From: Granulosicoccaceae sp. 1_MG-2023
Lineage (GTDB): Bacteria > Pseudomonadota > Gammaproteobacteria > Granulosicoccales > Granulosicoccaceae
Assembly: GCA_030546905.1 (NCBI GenBank)
Contig: JAUOPI010000033.1
Coordinates: 1-33,021 of the forward strand
Length of the DNA: 33,021 bases
Reading direction: 5' to 3'
Part shown: piece by piece, positions 33,005-33,021 of the stretch
Layout: every line of letters begins with the position of its first letter
Position numbering within the stretch: position 1 is the stretch's first letter
Made by a program: the position numbers and the translations under genes
The notes under the pieces: model-generated
The model's database searches: none
Told to the model about the DNA's origin: nothing
Seen by the model: the letters and a program-made list of their open reading frames with translations, nothing else

Positions 33005-33021
33005 CCCGCGTCTTATGCGGG
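33005..33021 (+). terminator. Likely terminator of the peroxiredoxin gene, cut by the window edge
   Basis: CCCGC-N7-GCGGG forms a stem 31 bases after the peroxiredoxin stop codon. The window ends at the stem, so a T-tract cannot be checked. Confidence 0.4.

Noticed and set aside
1-33021. CRISPR arrays, tRNA or rRNA genes
   Set aside because: No regularly spaced repeats with variable spacers and no tRNA-like cloverleaf or rRNA sequence was seen by eye; no covariance search could be run.

Overview
The window looks like a gammaproteobacterial chromosome of fairly high GC (roughly 57-60% in the core genes, by eye). The evidence is a complete RecBCD enzyme, GTAGGAGC-type extragenic palindromes, a CTGT-N8-ACAG LexA box, an OsmC-YcaO fusion and a Fic protein close to one I recall from Shewanella. 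I cannot name the genus. A free-living marine or soil relative of Marinobacter/Pseudomonas would fit, but that is inference.

Layout. (1) 1-2514: two 83-bp tandem palindromic repeats, then leuA (-) divergent from an Lrp/AsnC regulator (+). (2) 2692-12279: the recC-recB-recD operon (+), with 4-bp overlaps, followed directly by a 99-bp degenerate copy of the lrp 3' end. (3) 12589-16519: a likely ketone-breakdown unit, made of a Baeyer-Villiger monooxygenase, a beta-lactamase-fold esterase and an AraC regulator. (4) 16536-20930: the OsmC-YcaO fusion and an EamA exporter (-), then a Gfo/Idh/MocA oxidoreductase (+). (5) 21099-28956: a complete type I restriction-modification locus (-) in the order hsdR, fic, hsdM, hsdS, with a SoFic-like AMP-transferase gene inside it and dyad-rich DNA before fic. 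(6) 28957-32148: a secreted DUF1566 protein, an orphan LexA box, a lower-GC AlbA_2/Schlafen-type gene and a scrap zone (IS3 orfA fragment, frameshifted aminotransferase fragment, internally deleted second copy of the MocA gene). (7) 32314-32973: a Prx6-type peroxiredoxin.

The most striking structure is that two multi-gene cargos are bracketed in the same way. The recCBD operon lies between the 3' end of lrp and a second copy of that 3' end (about 88% identical by eye, with a 9-base gap). The restriction/Fic/AlbA_2 island lies between the 3' end of the MocA-type gene and a second, same-orientation copy (about 96% identical by eye). No integrase or intact transposase is present. Homologous import of cargo beside a host gene, or insertion between duplicated genes, would both explain this.

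Working together: RecBCD and the type I system both act on foreign or broken DNA. Fic may modify a host target or regulate itself. The monooxygenase and esterase form a plausible two-step ketone-to-acid-plus-alcohol route. All functions are read from motifs and remembered family knowledge; no searches were run.
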